A DNA stretch of 64,000 nt from Calliopsis andreniformis (GCF_051401765.1 NW_027480507.1:248001-312000), one strand, 5' to 3'. Shown: positions 35,201 through 49,700, counted from the first letter of the stretch. Made by a program: numbers and translations. Notes: generated from the sequence alone by a model not told the origin.

Positions 35201-38200
35201 AATAGAATATCCTGAATCCTCATGTTTCAATACTCAATCCACAATATTCAATAATCAAATCTCAATCCTCAAACATAAATCCTCAACACACAATCCTCAA
35301 CACTCAGACCTCCCTCTTCAATCCTCCATCCTCAACCCTCAATCCTCAAGCGTCAATCCTCAATCCTCAATCCTCAACCGTCAATCCTCAGTCCTCAAAC
35401 CTCAATCCCGAATCCTCAATCCTCATCCTCAATCCTCTGTCCTCAAACCTCAATCCTGAATCCTCAATACTGAATCCTCAATCTTCAGCCCTCAGTCCTC
35501 AACAATCAGTTGTCAATCCTCAATCCTCAATAGAATTCACAGTTTTCAATACACAATACTCAATCTGCAATCTTCAAATCTCTATACACAAACATCAATT
35601 CTCATCACCCAACCCTCAACACTCAGTCCTCAATGTTCAATCCTCAATCCTCAATCCTCAATCCTCAATCCTCAAGCGTCAATCCTCAATCCTCAATCCT
35701 CAACCCTCAATCCTCAGTCCTCACACCTCAATCCCGAATCCTCAACCCTGAATCCTGAAATCTTCAGCCCTCAGTCCTCAACAATCAGTTGTCAATACTC
35801 AATACTCAATAGAGTATGATGAATTCACAGTTTTCAATACTCAATACTCAATCTGCAATCTTCAAATCTCAATCCACAAACATCAATTCTCATCAATCAA
35901 ACCTCAACACTCAGTCCCCAATCCTCAATCCTCAATCCACATTCCTCAATCCTCAATCCTCAGTCCTCAATCGTCAATCCTCTATGCTCAATCTTCAATC
36001 CTCAACCCTCAATCCTCAATAGTCAATCCTCAATCCTCAATCGTCAGTCTTCAATCCTCAATACCCAACCTTCAATCCTCAATCCCCAATCCTCAATCCT
36101 CAATCCTCATTCTTCAATCCTCAATACCCAATCCTCAATCTTCAATCCTCAATCCTCAATCCTCAATTCTCAATCCTAAATCCTCAGTCCTTAGTCCTCA
36201 AACCTGAATTCTCAACCCTCAGCCCTCAAACTCAATCCTCAACCATCAATTTTCAATCTTCAATCTTCAATCCTCAATACTCAATCTTCAATCCTCAATA
36301 CTCAGTCTTTAATCCTCAATCCTCAGTCCTCAATACTCAATCCTCATTCTTCAATCCTTAATTCCCAATCCTCAATCTTCGATCCTCAATCCTCAATCCT
36401 GAATTCTCAATCCTCAATCCTCAATCCTCAGACCTCAGACATCAATACTCAACCCTCAGTCCTCGTAGTCAATCCACAACCATCAATCCTCAATCCTCAA
36501 TTTCAATCATCAATATTCAATATTCAGTCCTCAATCCTCAATCCTCAATCCTCAATCCTCAATCCTCAATCCTCAATGTTCAATCCGCAATACCCAATCC
36601 TCAATCCTCAATCCTCAATCCGCAATCCTCAATCCTAAATCTTCAATCCTCAATGTTCAATCCGCAATACCCAATCCTCAATCCTCAATCCTCAATCCTC
36701 AATCCTCAATCCTCAATCCTCAATATTCAGCACACACCCCTCAACCATCAATCCTCGATACTCAATATTCAATCCTCAACCCGCAATCCTCAATCCTTGT
36801 TCCTCAAACCTCAATCCTCAACCCTCAGTCCTCATCCTCAATTATCAATTCTCAATCCTCAATCCTCAATCCTCAATCTTCAATCCTCAATAATCAATCT
36901 CCAATCCTAGATCCCCAATCGCCAATCATCAATCCTTAAACCTCAAACTTCAATCCTCAATCCCCAGTCCTCATTCTTCAACCCTCAATGCTCAAACCTC
37001 AATCCTCAATCCTCAGTCCTCAATCCTCAATCCTCAGTCCTTAGTCCTCAAACCTCAATCCTCAACCCTCAGCCCTCATCCTCAATACTCAGTCATCAAT
37101 CCTCAATCTTCAATCTTCAATCCTCAATACTCAATCTTCAATCCTCAATCCTCAGTCCACAAACCTCTATTCTGAATCCTCAATCCTGAATCCTCTATCT
37201 TCAGCACTCAGTCCTCAACAATCAGTTGTCAATCCTCAATCCTCAATAGAATATCCTCAATTAACGGTTTTCAATACTCAATACTCAATCTGCAATCTCC
37301 AAATTCTATCCACAAATATCAATTCTCATCACTCAACCCTCAACACTCAGTCCTCAATGTTCAATCCTCAATCCTCAATTCTCAATCTTCGATCCTCAAC
37401 ACTGTATCTTCAATCCTCAATCCTCAATCCTCAATCCTCAATCCTCAATCCTCAATCATCAATCCTCAATCTTCAATACTCAGTCCTCAGTCCTCAAACC
37501 CCAATCCCGAATCCTCAATCCTGAATCCTCAAACTTAAGCCCTCAGTCCTCAACAATCAGTTGTCAATCCTCAATCCTCAATAGAATATCATCAATTCAC
37601 AGTTTTCTATACTCAATCCCCAATATTCAATCTTCAAATCTCAATCCACAAACATCAAGTCTCATCACTCAACACTCAACACTCAGTCCTCAATCTTCAA
37701 TCCTGAATCCTCTATCCTCAATCTTCAATCCTCAATACTCAATCCTGAATCCTCAATCCTCAATCCTCAATTTTCAATCCTCAATACTCAATCATCAATC
37801 CTCAATCCTCAATCCTCAATCCTCAATCCTCAATCCTCAATCGTCAGTCTTCAATCCTCAATACTCAATCTTCAATCCTCAATCCTCAATCGTCAATCCT
37901 CAAGCCTCATTCTACAGTCCTCAATACCCAATCCTCAATCTTCAATCCTCAATCCTCAATCCCCAATCCTCAATCCTCAGACCTCAATCCTCAATCTTCA
38001 ATCCTCAATACTCAATCCTCAATCCTCAATTTTCAATCCTCAATACTCAATCTTCAATCCTCAATCCTCAATCCTCAATCCTTAATCCTCAATCGTCAGT
38101 CTTCAATCCTCAATATCCAACCCTCAATCTTCAATCCTCAATCCTCAATCCTCAATTCTCAATCCTCAATCCCCAGTCCTCAGTCCTCAAACCTCAATCC

Positions 38201-39630
38201 TCAAACCTTGGCCCACATCCTCAATCCTCAATCCTCAACCTTCAATCCTCAATCCTCAATCCTCAACACTCAATCATCAATCCTCAATTCTCAATACTCA
38301 ATAGAATATCCTGAATTCTCAGGATTCAATACTCAATCCTCAACACTCAACCCTCAATCCTCAATCCACAATCCTCAATCCTCAATACTCAATCTTCAAT
38401 CCTCAATCCTCAGTCCTCAAACCTCAATTCTGAATCCTCAATACTCAATCTTCAATCCACAATCCTCAGTCCTCAATACTCAACTATCAGTCCTCAATTC
38501 TCAATACTCAATCTGCAATCCTCAATCATCAATCCTCAATCCTCAATCCTCATTCTTCAATCCTCAATACCCAATCCTCAATGCTCAATCCTCAATCCTC
38601 AATCCTAAATCCTCAATCCTCATTCTTCAATCCTCAACACCCAATCCTCAATCTTCAATCCTCAATCCTCAATCCTCAGACCTCAATCCTCAATCTTCAA
38701 TACTCAATACTCAATCTTCAATCCTCAATCCTCAATCCTCAATCCTCAATCCTCATTCCTGAATCTTCAACACCCAATCCTCAATCTTCAATCCTCAATC
38801 CTCAATACTCAATTCTCAATCCTCAATCCTCAACCCTCAGACCTCAAACATCAATACTCAACCCTCAGTCCTCGTCCTCAATCCACAAACCTCAATCCCC
38901 GATCTTCAATCTTCAATCATCAATATTCAATCTTCAATCCTCAATCCTCAATCCTCAATACTCAATCCTCAATCCTCAATCGTCAATCCTCAATACTCAA
39001 TCCTCAATCCTCAATCGTCAGGCTTCAATCCTCAATACCCAATCCTCAGTCTTCAATCTTCAATCCTCAATCCACAATCCTCAACCCTCAATCCTCAATG
39101 TTCAATCCTCAATACACAATCCTCAACCTTCAATCCTCAATCCTCAACCCTCAATTCTCAAACCTCAATCCTCAACCCTCAGCCCTGATCCTCAATACTC
39201 AATCCTCAATCTTCAACCCTCAATCCTCAATCCTCAAGCCTCAATCCTCAATCCTCAATCCTCAGTCCTCAAACGTCAATCCTGAATCCTCAATCTTGAA
39301 TCCTCAATCTTCAGACTTCAGACTCCAACAATCAGATGTCAATCCTCAAACCTCAATAGAATATCATCAATTCACAGTTTTCAATACCCGATACTCAATC
39401 TGCAATCTTCAAATCTCTATTCACAAACATCAATTCTCATCACTCAATCCTCAATCCTCAATCCTCAATCCTCAATTTTCAATCCTCAATACTCAATCTT
39501 CAATCCTCAATCCTCAAACCTCAATCCTCAAACCTTGGCCCACATCCTCAGTCCTCAATCCTCAATCCTCAACCTTCAATCCTCAATCCTCAATCCTCAA
39601 TACTCAGTCATCAATCCTCAATTCTCACTA
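32206..39630. repeat. 7,425-bp tandem duplication, right member
   Basis: This is the right copy of 24,781-32,205. Differences include CAACACACAATCC near 35,285 where the left copy has CAACACTCAATCC, and AATTGTCAATCC near 34,483 against AATCGTCAATCC. At its far end, module A at 39,632 continues into a different sequence (CCCCTTTCTTC) from the one that follows at 32,246. This shows the original right flank of the duplicated segment. The near-identity means a recent event, homogenisation, or an assembly duplication. Confidence 0.88.
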
Positions 39631-39671
39631 CTCAATAGAATATCCTCAATTCACAGTTTTCAATACTCAAT
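37745..39671. repeat. Region I-type segment embedded in Region II, copy 2
   Basis: This is the equivalent of 30,320-32,246 at a shift of 7,425, with the same private variants and the same 287-bp and 119-bp losses. It is therefore a product of the 7,425-bp duplication and not of a second insertion. Module A lies at 39,353 and 39,632, and the module C hairpin near 38,308. Confidence 0.8.
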
Positions 39672-42069
39672 CCCCTTTCTTCAATCTTCAAATCTCAATC
39701 CACAAAAATCAATCCTCATCACTCAACCCTCAAGACTCAGTCCTCAATCTTCAATCCTCTATCCTCAATCCTCAATCTTCAATCCTCAATACTCAATCTT
39801 CAATCCTCAGTCCTCAATTCTCAGTACTCAATCCTCAATCCTCAATCCTCAATCCTCAATCCTCAATCCTCAGTCCTCAAACCCCAATCCCGAATCCTCA
39901 ATCCTGAATCCTCAAACTTAAGCCCTCAGTCTTCAACAATCAGTTGTCAATCCTCAATCCTCAATAGAATATCATCAATTCACAGTTTTCAATACTCAAT
40001 ACTCAATCTGCAATCTTCAAATCGCTATCCACAATCATCAACTCTCATCACTCAAACCTCAACACTCAGTCCCCAATCCTCAATCTTCAATCCTCAATCC
40101 TCAATCCTCAATCCTCAATACTCAATCCTCAATCCTGTATCGTCAATCCTCAATCCTCAATTTTCAGTCCTCAATACTCAATCTTCAATCCTCAATCCTC
40201 AATCCTCAATCCTCAATCCTCAATCGTCAGTCTTCAACCCTCAATCCTCAATCCTCAATCCTCAATACTCAATCTTCAATCCGCAATACACAATCTTCAA
40301 TCATCAATCCTCCATCCTCAATCCTCAATCCTCAGTCCTCAACCCTCAATCCTCAATCCTCAATCCTCAATCCTCAATAATCAACGCACAACCCTCAACC
40401 ATCAATCCTCAATACTCAACCATCAATCCTCAATTCTCTGTACTCAATAGTATATCCTGTATTCTCATGGTTCAATACTCAGTCCACAATATTCAATAAT
40501 CAAATCTCAATCCTCAAACATCAATTCTCAGTACCAATTCCTCAACACTCAGTCCTCTCTCTCCAATCCTCTATCCTCAATCCTCAATCCTCAAGCGTCA
40601 ATCCTCAATCCTCAATCCTCAACCCTCAATCCTCAGTCCTCAAACCTCAATCCCCAATCCTCAATCCTGAATCCTGAGCATTCAGCCCTCAGTCCTGAAC
40701 AATCAGTTGTCAATCCTCAATCCTCAATAGAATATCATCAATTCACAGTTTTCAATACTCAGTACTCAATCTGCAATCTTCAAATCTCTATCCACTATCG
40801 TCAATTCTAATCACTCAAACCTCAACGCTCAGTCCCCAATCCTCAATCTTCAATCCTCAATCCTCAATCCTCAATCTTCAGTCCTCAATCTTCAATCCTC
40901 AATACTCAATATTCAATCCTCAATCCTCAATACTCAATCCTCAATCCTCAATCCCCAATCGTCAGTCTTCAATCCTCAATACTCAATCTTCAATCCTCAA
41001 TCCTCAATACTCAATCCTCAATCCTCGATCTTCAATCCTAAATACTCAATCTTCAATCCTCAATCCTCAAACCTCATTCCTCAATACTCAATCCTCAATC
41101 ATCAATCCTCAATATTCAATACTCAATCCTCAATCCTCAATCCTCAATCCTCACTACTCAACCGTCAATCCTCAATTCTCAATACTCAATAGAATATCCT
41201 GAATTCTCAGGATTCAATACTCAAGCATCAATCCTCAAGCCTCAACGCTCAAACCTCAATCCTGAATCCTCAATCCTGAATCCTCAATCTTAAGCCCTCA
41301 GTCCTCAACAATCAGTTGTCAGTCCTCAATCCTGAATAGAGTATCATCAATTCACTGTTTTCAATACTCAATACTCAATCTGCAATCTTCAAATCTCTAT
41401 CCACAAACATCGATTCTCATCACTCAACCCTCAACACTCAGTCCCCAATCCTCAATCTTCAGTCCTCAATCCTCAAACCTCAATCCACAATCCTCAATCA
41501 TCAATCCTCAATACTCAATATTCAATCCTCAATCCTCAATCATCAATCCTCAATCCTCACTCCTCAATACCCAGTCTTCAATCTCCAATCCTCAATGCTC
41601 AATCCTCAATCCTGAACCCTCAATCCTCAATCATCAATCCTCAATCTTCAACACTCAATCCTCAATACTCAACCATCAATCCTCAATTGTCAATACTCAA
41701 TAGAATATCCTGAATTCCCAGGATTGAATACTCAAACATCAATCCTCAACCCTCAGCCCTCATCCTCAATCCTCAATCTTCAATATTCAAACCTCAATAC
41801 TCAATTTCAATCCTCAATCCTCAATCCTCAATCCTCAATCCACAATCCTCAATCATCAATCCTCAATCTTGAATACTCAATCCTCAATCCTCAATCGTCA
41901 ATCCTCAATTCTCAACCATCAATCCCCAATTATTAATACTCAGTAGAATATCCTGAATTCTCAGGTTTCAATACACAAACATCAATCCTCAACCCTCAGC
42001 CCTCATCCTCAATCCTCAATTCTCAATCTTCAATCCTCAATACTGAATCTTCAATACTAAATCATCAAT
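39671..42069. repeat. Tail segment of the Region II left block
   Basis: The heptamer array here has no close relative except the equivalent segment of the right block (55,160-57,020). Module A occurs at 39,961, 40,724 and 41,333, module B at 40,444, and module C variants near 41,190, 41,700 and 41,940. A 539-bp part (77 heptamers) between about 40,945 and 41,490, which includes the module A copy at 41,333, is absent from the right block. Confidence 0.7.
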
Positions 42070-43546
42070 CCTCAATCCTCAATTCTCAATCCTCAAACCT
42101 CAATCCTGAATCCTCAACCCTGAATCCTCAATCTTCAGCCCTCAGTTCTCATCAACCAGCTTTCAGTCCTCAATCCTCAATAGAATATCATCAATTCACA
42201 GTTTTCAGTACGCAATACTCAATCTGCAATCTGCAAATCTCTATCCACAACATCAATTCTCATCACTCAACCCTCAACACTCAGTCCCCAATCCACAATC
42301 TTCAGTCCTCAATCCTCAATCCTCAATCCACAATCCTCAATCTTCAATCCTCAAAACTCAATCTTCAAGCCTGAATCCTCAATCATCAATCCTCAATCCT
42401 CAATCCTCAATCGTCGGTCTTCAACCCTCAATACTCAATCTTCAATCCTCAATCCCCAGTCGTCAATATTCAATCCTCAATGCTCAATCCTCAATCCTCA
42501 ATCCTCGATCTTCAATCCTAAATACTCAATCCTCAATCCTCAACCCTCAATACGCAACCATCAATCCTCAATTCTCAATACTCAATAGAATATCCTGAAT
42601 TCTCAGGATTCAATCCACAACCATCTATCCTCAACCCTAAGCGCTCATCCTCAATCCTCAATCCTCAATCCTCAATCCTCAATATTCAATACTCAATACT
42701 CAATCTTCAATCCTCAATCCTCAATCCTCAATCCTCAATCCTCAATCCTCAATCCTCAAGCGTCAATCCTCAATCCTCAATCCCCAAACCTCAATTCTCA
42801 GTCCTCAAACCTCAATTCCGAATCCTCAATCCTGAATCCACAATCCCCAAACCTCAATATTCAATCCTCAGTCCTCAATCCTCAATCCTCAGTCCTCAAA
42901 CCTCAATCCCGAATCCTCAATCCTGAATCCTCAATCCCCAATCCTCAATCTTCAATCCTCAATCCTTAATCCTCAATCCTCAATCATCAATTCTCAATCC
43001 TCAATCTTCAATCCTCAGACCTCAAACATCAATACTCAACCCTCAGTCATCGTGCTCAATCCACAACCCTCAATCCTCAATCCTCAATATTCAATCATCA
43101 ATATTCAATTTTCAATCCTCAATCCTCAATCCTCAATCCTCAATCCTCAATCCTCAATGCTCAGTCCGCAGTACCCAATCGTCAAACATCAGTCATCAAT
43201 CCTCAATCCTCAATTCTCAATTCTCAATCCTCAAACCTCAATCCTGAATCCTTAAACCTGAATCCTCAATCTTCAGCCCTCAGTTCTCATCAACCAGTTT
43301 TCAGTCCTCAATCCTCAATAGAATATCATCAATTCACAGTTTTCAGTACGCAATACTCAATCTGCAATCTGCAAATCTCTATCCACAACATCAATTCTCA
43401 TCACTCAACCCTCAACACTCAGTACCCAATCCACAATCTTCAGTCCTCAATCCTCAATCCTCAATCCACAATCCTCAATCTTCAATCCTCAAAACTCAAT
43501 CTTCAAGCATGAATCCTCAATCATCAATCCTCAATCCTCAATCCTC
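42070..43546. repeat. 1,138-bp tandem pair, second member truncated
   Basis: Module A at 42,177 and 43,315 lie 1,138 bp apart and share the unusual upstream CAACCAG units in place of the usual CAACAATCAG. The first member is complete. The second is cut at 43,546 by the junction of the 23,232-bp duplication. In the right block the second member runs past the equivalent point (58,495), so the truncation here is caused by the duplication. Confidence 0.75.
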
Positions 43547-43554
43547 AATCGTCA
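43547..43554. other. Junction of the 23,232-bp duplication, 8-bp microhomology AATCGTCA
   Basis: AATCGTCA is present at the junction and at both parental edges, 20,315-20,322 and 58,496-58,503. Left of it the junction reads CCTC like the 58,496 parent, while the 20,315 parent has CCTG. Right of it the junction reads ATCCTG like the 20,315 parent, while the 58,496 parent has GTCTTC. The microhomology is therefore exactly 8 bases. In a 7-base repeat such a short match is available at many places, so it does not by itself prove an end-joining mechanism. Confidence 0.85.
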
Positions 43555-43751
43555 ATCCTGAATCCTCAATCTTCAGACCTCAGACCTGAACAATCAGATG
43601 TCAATCCTCAATCCCCAATCCTCAATCTTCAATACTCAACCCTCAATCCTCAATCCTTAGTTCTCAATCTTCAATCCTCAATAATCCAACTTCAATCCTC
43701 AATCCTCAATCCTCAATCCTCAATCCTCAATCCTCAATCCTCAATCCTCAA

Positions 43752-46700
43752 TACTCAATCTTCACTCCTCAATCCTCAGTCCTCAAACCTCTATTCTGAA
43801 TCCTCAATCCTGAATCCTCAATCTTCAGCACTCAGTCCTCAACAATCAGTTGTCAATCCTCAATCCTCAATAGAATATCCTCAATTCACAGTTTTCAATA
43901 CTCAATACTCAATCTGCAATCTTCCGACATCTATCCACAAGCATCAATTCTCATCACGCAACCCTCATAACTCAGTCCCCAATGTTCAATCGTCAATCCT
44001 CAATTCTCAATATTCGATCCTCAATACTGTATCTTCAATCCTCAACCCTCAATCCTCAATCCTCAGTCCTCAAACCTCAATCATCAATCCTCAATATTCA
44101 ATACTCAATCCTCTATCCTCAATCCTCAATCCTCAATACTCAAGCATCAATCCTCAATTCTCAATACTCAATCCTCAATACTCAACCATCAATCCTCAAT
44201 TCTCAATACTCAATAGAATATCCTGAATCCTCATGTTTCAATACTCAATCCACAATATTCAATAATCAAATCTCAATCCTCAAACATAAATTCTCAACAC
44301 TCAATCCTCAACACTCAGTCCTCCCTCTTCAATCCTCCATCCTCAACCCTCAATCCTCAAGCGTCAATCCTCAATCCTCAATCCTCAACCGTCAATCCTC
44401 AGTCCTCAAACCTCAATCCCGAATCCTCAATCCTCATCCTCAATCCTCTGTCCTCAAACCTCAATCCTGAATCCTCAATACTGAATCCTCAATCTTCAGC
44501 CCTCAGTCCTCAACAATCAGTTGTCAAACCTCAATCCTCAATAGAATTCACAGTTTTCAATACACAATACTCAATCTGCAATCTTCAAATCTCTATCCAC
44601 AAACATCAATTCTCATCACCCAACCCTCAACACTCAGTCCTCAATGTTCAATCCTCAATCCTCAATCCTCAATCCTCAATCCTCAAGCGTCAATCCTCAA
44701 TCCTCAATCCTCAACCCTCAATCCTCAGTCCTCACACCTCAATCCCGAATCCTCAACCCTGAATCCTGAAATCTTCAGCCCTCAGTCCTCAACAATCAGT
44801 TGTCAATACTCAATCCTCAATAGAGTATGATGAATTCACAGTTTTCAATACTCAATACTCAATCTGCAATCTTCAAATCTCAATCCACAAACATCAATTC
44901 TCATCAATCAAACCTCAACACTCAGTCCCCAATCCTCAATCCTCAATCCACATTCCTCAATCCTCAATCCTCAGTCCTCAATCGTCAATCCTCTATGCTC
45001 AATCTTCAATCCTCAACCCTCAATCCTCAATAGTCAAACCTCAATCCTCAATCGTCAGTCTTCAATCCTCAATACCCAACCTTCAATCCTCAATCCCCAA
45101 TCCTCAATCCTCAATCCTCATTCTTCAATCCTCAATACCCAATCCTCAATCTTCAATCCTCAATCCTCAATCCTCAATTCTCAATCCTAAATCCTCAGTC
45201 CTTAGTCCTCAAACCTGAATTCTCAACCCTCAGCCCTCATACTCAATCCTCAATCATCAATTTTCAATCTTCAATCTTCAATCCTCAATACTCAATCTTC
45301 AATCCTCAATACTCAGTCTTTAATCCTCAATCCTCAGTCCTCAATACTCAATCCTCATTCTTCAATCCTTAATTCCCAATCCTCAATCTTCGATCCTCAA
45401 TCCTCAATCCTGAATTCTCAATCCTCAATCCTCAATCCTCAGACCTCAGACATCAATACTCAACCCTCAGTCCTCGTAGTCAATCCACAACCATCAATCC
45501 TCAATCCTCAATTTCAATCATCAATATTCAATATTCAGTCCTCAATCCTCAATCCTCAATCCTCAATCCTCAATCCTCAATCCTCAATCCTCAATGTTCA
45601 ATCCGCAATACCCAATCCTCAATCCTCAATCCTCAATCCTCAATCCTCAATCCTCAATCTTCAATCCTCAATCCTCAATACTTAATCCTCAATCCTTAAT
45701 CCTCAATCCTCAATCTTCAATCCTCAATACTCAATCTGCAATCTTCAATCCTTAATACTCAATCTTCAATCCTCAATCCTCAATCCTCAATCTTCAATCC
45801 TTAATACTCAATCTTCAATCCTCAATCCTCAATTCCCAATCCCCAATACTCAATCCTCAATCGACAATCCTCATTCCCCAATCCTCAATCTTCAATCCTC
45901 AATCCTCAATCCGCAATCCTCAATCCTAAATCTTCAATCCTCAATGTTCAATCCGCAATACCCAATCCTCAATCCTCAATCCTCAATCCTCAATCCTCAA
46001 TCCTCAATCCTCAATATTCAGCACACACCCCTCAACCATCAATCCTCGATACTCAATATTCAATCCTCAACCCGCAATCCTCAATCCTTGTTCCTCAAAC
46101 CTCAATCCTCAACCCTCAGTCCTCATCCTCAATTATCAATTCTCAATCCTCAATCCTCAATCCTCAATCTTCAATCCTCAATAATCAATCTCCAATCCTA
46201 GATCCCCAATCGCCAATCATCAATCCTTAAACCTCAAACTTCAATCCTCAATCCCCAGTCCTCATTCTTCAACCCTCAATGCTCAAACCTCAATCCTCAA
46301 TCCTCAGTCCTCAATCCTCAATCCTCAGTCCTTAGTCCTCAAACCTCAATCCTCAACCCTCAGCCCTCATCCTCAATACTCAGTCATCAATCCTCAATCT
46401 TCAATCTTCAATCCTCAATACACAATCTTCAACCCTCAATCCTCAGTCCTCAAACCTCTATTCTGAATCCTCAATCCTGAATCCTCTATCTTCAGCACTC
46501 AGTCCTCAACAATCAGTTGTCAATCCTCAATCCTCAATAGAATATCCTCAATTAACAGTTTTCAATACTCAATACTCAATCTGCAATCTCCAAATTCTAT
46601 CCACAAATATCAATTCTCATCACTCAACCCTCAAAACTCAGTCCTCAATGTTCAATCCTCAATCCTCAATTCTCAATCTTCGATCCTCAACACTGTATCT

Positions 46701-49700
46701 TCAATCCTCACTCCTCAATGCTCAATCCTCAATCCTCAATCCTCAATCCTCAATCATCAATCCTCAATCTTCAATACTCAGTCCTCAATTCTCAGTACTC
46801 AATCCTCAATCCTCAATCCTCAATCCTCAATCCTCAATCCTCAGTCCTCAAACCCCAATTCCGAATCCTCAATCCTGAATCCTCAAACTTAAGCCCTCAG
46901 TCCTCAACAATCAGTTGTCAATCCTCAATCCTCAATAGAATATCATCAATTCACAGTTTTCTATACTCAATCCCCAATATTCAATCTTCAAATCTCAATC
47001 CACAAACATCAAGTCTCATCACTCAACACTCAACACTCAGTCCTCAATCTTCAATCCTCAATCCTCTATCCTCAATCTTCAATCCTCAATACTCAATCTT
47101 CAATCCTCAGTCCTCATCCTCAATCCTCAATCCCCAATCCTCAGTCTTCAATCCTCAATCCTTAATCCTCAATCCTCAATTCTCAATCCTCAATACTCAA
47201 TCCTCAATCGTCAATCCTCAATCCTCAATCCTCAATCCTCAATCCTCAATCCTCAATTGTCAATCTTCAATCCTCAATACTCAATCTTCAATTCTCAACC
47301 CTTAATCCTCAATCCTGAATCTTCAATCCACAATCCTCAATATTCAACACACACCCCTCAACCATCAATCCTCAATACTCAATCATCAATAATCAATTCT
47401 CAATACTCAATAGAATATCCTGAATTCTCATGGTTCATTACTCAATACACAATGATCAATAATCAAATCTCAATCCTCAAACATCAATTCTCATCACTCA
47501 ATCCTCAACACTCAGTCCTCTCTTCAATCCTTCATCCTCAATCCTCAATCCTCAATAGTCAATCCTCAATCCTCAATCCTCAACCCTCAATCCTCAGTCC
47601 TCAAGCCTCAATCCCGGATCCTCAATCCTGAATCCTCAATCTTCAGCCCTCAGTCCTCAACAATCAATTGTCAATCCTGAATCCTCAATAGAATATCCTC
47701 AATTCACAGTTTTCAATACTCAATCCCCATTCTTCAATCTTCAAATCTCAATCCACAAACATCAATCCTCATCACTCAACCCTCAAGACTCAGTCCTCAA
47801 TCTTCAATCCTCTATCCTCAATCCTCAATCTTCAATCCTCAATACTCAATCTTCAATCCTCAGTCCTCAATTCTCAGTACTCAATCCTCAATCCTCAATG
47901 CTCAATCCTCAATCCTCAATCCTCAGTCCTCAAACCCCAATCCCGAATCCTCAATCCTGAATCCTCAAACTTAAGCCCTCAGTCCTCAACAATCAGTTGT
48001 CAATCCTCAATCCTCAATAGAATATCATCAATTCACAGTTTTCAATACTCAATACTCAATCTGCAATCTTCAAATCGCTATCCACAGTCATCAACTCTCA
48101 TCACTCAAACCTCAACACTCAGTCCCCAATCCTCAATCTTCAATCCTCAATCCTCAATCCTCAATCCTCAGTCCTCAATCTTCAATCCTCAATACTCAAT
48201 CATCAATCCTCAATCCTCAATCCTCAATCCTCAATAATCAACGCACAACCCTCAACCATCAGTCCTCACTACTCAACCATCATTCCTCAATTGGCAATAC
48301 TCAATAGAATATCCGGAATTCTCATGTTTCAATACACAATCCACAATATTCAATAATCAAATCTCAATCCTCAAACATCAATTCTCAACACTTAATCCTC
48401 AACACTCAGTCCTCTCTCTTCAATCCTCCATCCTCAATCCTCAATCCTCAATCTTCAATCCTCAATCCTCAATACTCAATATTCAACACACAACCCTCAA
48501 CCATCAATCCTCAATACTCAATCATCAATCACCAATTCTCAAAACACAATAGAATATCCTGACTTCTCATGGTTCAATACTCAATCCACAATATTCAATA
48601 ATCAAATCTCAATCCTCAAACATCCATTCTCAACACTCAACCCTCAACACTCAGTCCTCACTCTTCAATCTTCAATCCTCAATGACCAATCTTCAATCTT
48701 CAATCCTCAATACTCAATCTGCAGTCCTCAATCCTCAATCCTCAATCCTCTATCCTCAATCCTCATTCTTCAATACTCAATACCCAATCCTCAATTTTCA
48801 ATCCTCAATCGCCAATCCACAATTCTCAATCCTCAATCCTCAATCCTCAGAACTCGAACATCAATATTCAACCGTCAGTCCTCGTCCTCAATCCACAACC
48901 CTCAATCCTCAATCCTCAATCTGCAATCATCAATATTCAATCTTCAATCCTCAATCCTCATTTCTCAAACTTCAGACCTCAAACCTCAATATTCAACCCT
49001 CAGTCCTCGTCCTCAATCCACAACCCTCAATCCTCAATTCTCGACCTTCAATCATCAGTATTCAATCTTCAATCCTCAATCCTCAATCCTCAATCCTCAA
49101 TCCTCAATCCTCAACCTTCAATCCTCAATCCTCAATCCTCAACCCTCAATACTCAATCTTCAATCCTCAACACTCAATCTTCAATCCTCAATCCTCAATC
49201 TTCAATACTCAATACTCAATCTTCAATCCTCAATCCTCAATACTCAATCCTCAATCCTCAATCCTCAATCCACAATATTCAACACAGAACCCTCAGCCAT
49301 CAATCCTCAATACTCAATCATCAATAATCAATTCTCAATACTCAATAGAATATTCTGAATTCTCATGGTTCAATACTCAATACACAATATTCAATAATCA
49401 AATCTCAATCCTCAAACATCAATTCTCAACACTCAATCCTCAACACTCAGTCCTCTCTCTTCAATCCTCCATCCTCAATCCTCAATCCTCAAGCGTCAAT
49501 CCTCAATCCTCAATCCTCAATCCTCGAACCTCAATCGTCTGTCCTCAAACCTCAATCCCGAAACCTCAATCCTGAATCCTCAATCTCCAGCCCTCAGTCC
49601 TCAACAATCAGTTGTCAATCCTCAATCCTCAATAGAATATCATCAATTCACAGTTTTCAATACTCAATACTCAATCTGCAAGCTTCAAATCTCTATCCAC

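Larger units (their letters stand above)
20315..43546. repeat. Region II block, left copy (23,232 bp)
   Basis: This block is followed directly by its tandem copy at 43,547. Matching landmarks keep a shift of 23,232 from 20,319/43,551 to about 26,275/49,507, for example module A at 20,635/43,867, 23,302/46,534 and 24,782/48,014. The block contains three sub-units marked by the landmark module A at 20,635, 27,431 and 34,856, and a nested 7,425-bp tandem duplication. It also holds two embedded segments of Region I type, a tail of about 2.4 kb, and part of a 1,138-bp pair. Confidence 0.88.
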
